Assembly: GCA_009926195.1 (NCBI GenBank)
Contig: RFPK01000078.1
Location: 1-8,204 of the forward strand
Length of the DNA: 8,204 nucleotides
From: Synechococcaceae bacterium WB4_1_0192
GTDB lineage: Bacteria > Cyanobacteriota > Cyanobacteriia > PCC-6307 > Cyanobiaceae
Direction of reading: 5' to 3'
A program made the position numbers and the translations under genes. A model generated the notes under the pieces. That model was not told the DNA's origin and did not search any database. It worked only from the letters and a program-made list of their open reading frames with translations. Within the stretch, counting starts at the first letter, position 1. Each line of letters begins with the position of its first letter. Positions 5,222 to 8,204 of the stretch are shown here, piece by piece.

Positions 5222-6091
5222 GTGTTCGCAGCCCTCAGCCTTCGCCGGGCCACCACCCTCTCAGGGCAGATGGCGCGCTGGGGCCTGCTGATCGTGCTGC
5301 TCTACCTGCTGGTGGCCCTGCTCACGCCGCTGTTGCTGCAGCTGGGTCTGCTGCCGGATGTCAACGCTGGCCTCGACAATCCGATCTACGCCGCCCCGAG
5401 CCCGCAGCACTGGTGCGGCACCGATCGGCTCGGCCGCGATGTCTGTGTCCGCACCCTGGCCGGCAGCGGCGTGGCCCTGCAGGTTGTGCTGCTCGCCCTG
5501 GTGGCAGCCCTGGTGGTGGGCGTGCCGCTGGGCATGGTGAGCGGCTACCTCGGCGGCTGGCTCGATCGCAGCCTGGTGCTGCTGATGGACACCCTCTACA
5601 CCCTGCCGGTGTTGCTGCTGTCCGTGGTGCTGGCATTCCTGCTGGGGAAGGGCCTGCCCAATGCCGCCGCAGCCCTGTGCGTTGTCTACATCCCGCAGTA
5701 TTTCCGGGTCGTGCGCAACCAGACCGCCCAGGTCAAGGCCGAGCTGTTCGTGGAGGCGGCCCGCTCGCTCGGCGCCGGTCCGCTCTGGGTGCTGCGCCGC
5801 TACCTGCTGCGCAATGTGATCACCTCCGTGCCGGTGCTGCTCACCCTCAACGCCGCCGATGCGGTGCTGGTGCTGGGCGGCCTCGGCTTTCTCGGCCTCG
5901 GACTACCCGATACCGTGCCTGAATGGGGAAGCGATCTGCAGCAGGCGCTGACGGCCCTCCCGACCGGCATCTGGTGGACGGCCCTGTTCCCCGGGGTGGC
6001 GATGTTCGTGCTGGTGCTGGGACTCTCGTTCCTCGGGGAGGGGCTGGAGAGCTGGCTCAGCGGCAGCGATGGCACCAGGGCCGCCCGCTGA
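5222..6091 (+). CDS. DppC/OppC-type ABC transporter permease
   Basis: Inner-membrane permease of the peptide/nickel (DppC/OppC) ABC importer family, 289 residues. It has a first membrane helix at about 20-43, then the CGTDRLGRDV motif (65-74) found at the start of the permease domain in DppC-like proteins. Helices follow at about 83-108, 117-142 and 145-160, the cytoplasmic EAA loop (EAARSLGAG, from 178) that docks with the ATPase, and two further helices at about 202-228 and 251-272. Start GTG 5222 gives a normal N-terminus; ATG 5270 is an alternative that removes 16 residues. No partner permease, ATPase or binding protein is in the window, so it is an orphan component here and the substrate cannot be named. 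It follows the pilin cassette by 79 bp in the same direction with no terminator seen between, so read-through is possible. It converges with trmH. Confidence 0.9.
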   Translation: MFAALSLRRATTLSGQMARWGLLIVLLYLLVALLTPLLLQLGLLPDVNAGLDNPIYAAPSPQHWCGTDRLGRDVCVRTLAGSGVALQVVLLALVAALVVGVPLGMVSGYLGGWLDRSLVLLMDTLYTLPVLLLSVVLAFLLGKGLPNAAAALCVVYIPQYFRVVRNQTAQVKAELFVEAARSLGAGPLWVLRRYLLRNVITSVPVLLTLNAADAVLVLGGLGFLGLGLPDTVPEWGSDLQQALTALPTGIWWTALFPGVAMFVLVLGLSFLGEGLESWLSGSDGTRAAR

Positions 6092-6122
6092 ATGCGGCTG
6101 GGCCACGCGTTGGGCCGACCGT

Positions 6123-6818
6123 TCAGTACCGCAACCTGAGCGTGCGCGGCAGCTGCTCCAGGATCTCCCCCTCGGGCGAAAGCGGTGGATAGGGGCGCCC
6201 CTGACGGCGGCACCAGTCCGCCACCTGCGGATAGGACCACTCGAACAGCAACCGCCGATAGGCCGGCTCGCCGCCAGGCACCCCTTCACCGGCGCCGGGC
6301 AGCACGCCGGCCTGCTCGCGCTGACGCAGGGCCTCGAACAGCAGCGTCGCCGCTGCCACGCTCACATTCAGGCTCTGGACCATGCCCGTCATCGGGATGA
6401 ACAGGGGCTGATCCACCAGGGCCAGCGCCTCCTCACTCATGCCCCACTTCTCGGCACCCATCAGGAAGGCGGTGGGCCCCGTGAAATCACAGACGCGATA
6501 GTCGCGTGCGTCCACGCTCAGATGGGTGCCGAACAGCCGGAAGCCCCGCTGCTTCAAGCCCAGCAGGCACTCCTCGATCGAAGGATGGGGGTGCAGCGGC
6601 ACCCACTTCTGGCTGCCCTTGGCCGTTTTGTTGAACGTGCGCGGCCGGCCCGGCAGGCTCACCACATGGGCCTCCAGCACACCCACCGCATCGCAGGTGC
6701 GCAGGATCGCCGAGAGGTTATGCGGCTTGTCGACCGCCTCCAGCACCACCGTGAGATCGCCCATGCGGCGGTTGAGCACGGCCTGGAGGCGCTCGAAGCG
6801 GCGGGGCAGCAGGGGCAT
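6123..6818 (-). CDS. trmH: tRNA (guanosine-2'-O)-methyltransferase TrmH
   Basis: SPOUT-family methyltransferase that 2'-O-methylates G18 in the tRNA D-loop using SAM. The 231-residue protein matches E. coli TrmH closely in length (about 229) and sequence. Motif 1 is KPHNLSAILRTCDAVG (31-46) with the catalytic Arg40; motif 2 is LMGAEKWGMS (119-128); motif 3, IPMTGMVQSLNVSVAAA (141-157), forms the SAM-binding knot. The C-terminal RRLLFE...YP segment is also family-typical. ATG 6818 is chosen because MPLLPRRFERL aligns with the E. coli start. The open frame extends to 6881, but that would overlap the divergent gene starting at 6872. It is transcribed towards the permease gene, with 31 bp between their ends and no clear terminator. 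Confidence 0.95.
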   Translation of the reverse strand: MPLLPRRFERLQAVLNRRMGDLTVVLEAVDKPHNLSAILRTCDAVGVLEAHVVSLPGRPRTFNKTAKGSQKWVPLHPHPSIEECLLGLKQRGFRLFGTHLSVDARDYRVCDFTGPTAFLMGAEKWGMSEEALALVDQPLFIPMTGMVQSLNVSVAAATLLFEALRQREQAGVLPGAGEGVPGGEPAYRRLLFEWSYPQVADWCRRQGRPYPPLSPEGEILEQLPRTLRLRY

Positions 6819-6871
6819 CGCGGAGGCTGGGACCAGCTGCTGCCATCGTCTCCGATGGCCGGACCGCTGCC
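6819..6871. promoter_or_regulatory. Divergent intergenic region with dyad
   Basis: These 53 bp separate the divergent starts of trmH and the alkyltransferase-like gene. A perfect 7-bp inverted repeat, GCCATCG (6842-6848) and CGATGGC (6853-6859), is separated by TCTC. It could be an operator or a hairpin in the 5' end of either transcript. No clear promoter boxes were found. Confidence 0.35.
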
Positions 6872-7231
6872 ATGACACCACCGCTCAGCTTCGATCAGCG
6901 GGTCTGGCGGATGGTGGAGCAGATCCCGCCGGGCCGGCTGGCCACCTACGGGCAGATCGCCGAGTTGATCGGCGCCTGGGGCTGCGCCCGCCAGGTGGGC
7001 TGGGCCCTGCGGCGGCTGCCCCTGCCCTCCAGCACCCCCTGGCATCGGGTGGTGCAGGCCAGCGGCCGCATCGCCATGACCCCGAGCCGCGAAGGCTCCG
7101 ATTGGATCCAGCGGCAGCTGCTGCTGGCGGAAGGAATCCCGGTGCAGGCCGATGGCCGGCTGCCACTGGCGCAGGTCCGCTGGCGGCCGGACGCTAGTTG
7201 TGGAACAGTCCCCGGCGATCCCGCCTCTTGA
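6872..7231 (+). CDS. Alkyltransferase-like DNA repair protein (Atl/YbaZ family)
   Basis: Small DNA-binding protein of 119 residues homologous to the C-terminal domain of O6-methylguanine-DNA methyltransferase. The active-site PCHR motif of true alkyltransferases is here PWHRV (56-60), with Trp57 in place of the acceptor Cys. This is the hallmark of alkyltransferase-like (Atl) proteins such as E. coli YbaZ, which bind O6-alkylguanine without removing the alkyl group and hand the lesion to nucleotide excision repair. Other family residues are present: TYG (25-27) with the nucleotide-flipping Tyr26, and CARQVGWALRRLP (38-50) with the Arg finger at Arg40. The C-terminal RQLLLAEGIP...RWRP resembles YbaZ; the last 13 residues look like a non-conserved tail. 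ATG 6872 gives a normal family N-terminus, FDQRVWRMVEQIPPG. The downstream rsmB-like frame may overlap its 3' end. Confidence 0.92.
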   Translation: MTPPLSFDQRVWRMVEQIPPGRLATYGQIAELIGAWGCARQVGWALRRLPLPSSTPWHRVVQASGRIAMTPSREGSDWIQRQLLLAEGIPVQADGRLPLAQVRWRPDASCGTVPGDPAS

Positions 7232-8204
7232 GCAGCCCCAGCGATGGCCACCACGGCCGAGGTGCAGACCCACGGTGGAGCTGGCCAAACGCGGCGGACT
7301 GGGCCGGCTGGCGCCGGTGGTGAACGGCATGCTGCGGGCCTTCCTGCGGCGGCGACAGGCCGGTGATGCGCTGCCCCTGCCAGCGGATCCGGCCGAAGCC
7401 CTGGGGCTGCGCCACTCCCTGCCGGACTGGCTGGCGCGGGATCTGCTGCAGTGGCTGCCCCCGGAGGGAGCCGAGGCCTTCGCTCGGGCCAGCAACAGCG
7501 CACCAGCCCTTGATCTGCGCGTGAACCGACTACGCGCCAGCCGGGATGCGGTGCTGGAGGCCATGGCCGACATCGGTGTAGCCGCCAACGCGATCGAAGG
7601 GCTACCGATGGGGATCTGCCTGAGCGGCCGCAGCGGTGATCTACGCCAGCTGCCCGGTTACAACGAGGGGCACTGGTGCGTGCAGGACCGATCCGCCCAG
7701 CGGGTGGCAGCCCTGCTGGATCCCCAGCCTGGGGAGCGGATCCTCGATGCCTGCGCCGCCCCGGGCGGCAAGAGCACGCACCTGGCCGAGACGATGAACG
7801 ATCAGGGCCTGGTGCTGGCGCTGGATCGGGGCGAGGCGCGTCTGCGGCGGGTGCAGCGCAACAGCGCCCGCCTGGGTCTGACCTGCATTGAAACCCGCCA
7901 CGGCGATGCCAGCCGGCTGGCGCTGGATGCACCGGAGCTGTGCGGCAGCTTCGATCGCATCCTCGTGGATGCCCCCTGCTCGGGCCTGGGCACCCTGGCC
8001 CGCCATGCCGATGCGCGCTGGCGCATGGATCCAGCGGCGATCGAGGGATTGGTGGCGCTGCAACGGCAGCTGCTGGAGGGGTTGCTGCCGCTGCTGCGGC
8101 CTGGCGGGCAGCTGGTGTATGCCACCTGCACCGTGCATCCGAGCGAAAACGGTCAGCTGATCGACGGCCTGCTGGCGCTGCGGCCCCGCCGTGGCGGCGG
8201 TCGG
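7200..8204 (+). CDS. rsmB: RsmB-like 16S rRNA m5C967 methyltransferase, 5'-truncated, partial at edge
   Basis: This frame has no stop from GTG 7200 to the right edge of the window (335 codons). Family similarity begins at about 7272, TVELAKRGGLGRLAPVVNGMLR, the last part of the NusB-like domain, and then continues through a full SAM methyltransferase domain. Landmarks are RVNRLRASRD, PGYNEGHWCVQDRSAQ, motif I DACAAPGGKSTHLAE, motif IV DAPCSGLGTLARH and motif VI YATCTVHPSEN, whose Cys is the catalytic nucleophile in E. coli RsmB. Normal RsmB has about 100 residues before this point; here only 25 codons of unrelated Pro/Arg-rich sequence are available before the alkyltransferase gene. Starts possible are GTG 7200 (overlapping the previous gene by 32 bases), GTG 7275 or ATG 7329. 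An alternative reading (frame of ATG 7244) gives MATTAEVQT and would join TVELAK if one C of CCC 7269-7271 were absent. The gene is therefore truncated, damaged or affected by a sequence error. Confidence 0.8.
   Translation, partial: MEQSPAIPPLEQPQRWPPRPRCRPTVELAKRGGLGRLAPVVNGMLRAFLRRRQAGDALPLPADPAEALGLRHSLPDWLARDLLQWLPPEGAEAFARASNSAPALDLRVNRLRASRDAVLEAMADIGVAANAIEGLPMGICLSGRSGDLRQLPGYNEGHWCVQDRSAQRVAALLDPQPGERILDACAAPGGKSTHLAETMNDQGLVLALDRGEARLRRVQRNSARLGLTCIETRHGDASRLALDAPELCGSFDRILVDAPCSGLGTLARHADARWRMDPAAIEGLVALQRQLLEGLLPLLRPGGQLVYATCTVHPSENGQLIDGLLALRPRRGGGR

Noticed and set aside
6069..6875. Plus-strand open frame of 268 codons opposite trmH
   Set aside because: The minus strand here encodes TrmH with all SPOUT motifs. 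The plus-strand product is Gln/His/Arg-rich shadow sequence.
6659..7932. Long minus-strand open frames opposite the atl and rsmB-like genes
   Set aside because: They are Arg/Pro/Ser-rich and have no domain signals, while the plus strand carries recognisable enzymes.
1..8204. CRISPR array, tRNA/rRNA gene, insertion sequence or attachment site
   Set aside because: No regularly spaced repeats, cloverleaf or rRNA sequence, transposase motifs or terminal inverted repeats were seen. The repeated structure in the window is protein-level paralogy of pilin genes.

Overview
The window looks like chromosomal DNA of a GC-rich unicellular cyanobacterium of the Synechococcus/Cyanobium type. That call rests on the character of the housekeeping proteins (DppC-like permease, TrmH, RsmB) and on two copies of the cyanobacterial palindrome GCGATCGC (3632-3639 and 4646-4653). 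It is an inference from sequence character; no database search was run.

Layout. An intrinsic terminator (45-71) closes whatever lies to the left. From 150 to 5142 the window is a type IV pilus locus: a tight four-gene plus-strand cassette of minor pilins (cassette A, 150-2171), one minus-strand PilA-like pilin (2346-2825), and a second four-gene plus-strand cassette (B, 2893-5142). B is the paralogue of A gene for gene and in the same order. By N-terminal type the order is PilX/GspK-like (no Glu5), PilV/GspI-like, FimU/GspH-like, PilW/GspJ-like. Each cassette therefore carries one member of each class thought to build the tip or initiation complex of a type IV pilus or type II secretion pseudopilus. 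To the right are a DppC-type ABC permease (5222-6091), trmH on the minus strand (6123-6818), an alkyltransferase-like DNA repair protein (6872-7231), and an rsmB-like rRNA methyltransferase that runs off the right edge and lacks the start of its usual N-terminal domain.

How the genes may work together. The eight minor pilins and the PilA-like subunit probably form one or two alternative pili or pilus tips, sharing an assembly machine (PilB, PilC, PilD, PilQ) encoded elsewhere. Within each cassette, genes overlap or sit a few bases apart, which indicates co-transcription and translational coupling. The most unusual observation is that in both cassettes the PilV/GspI-like gene starts exactly at residue 1 of the mature pilin, so no leader peptide is encoded. 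In cassette B an in-frame stop six codons upstream leaves no room for one. Cassette A also has very short leaders on two other pilins (4 and 3 residues). Cassette B and pilA have a visibly lower GC content than cassette A and the housekeeping genes.
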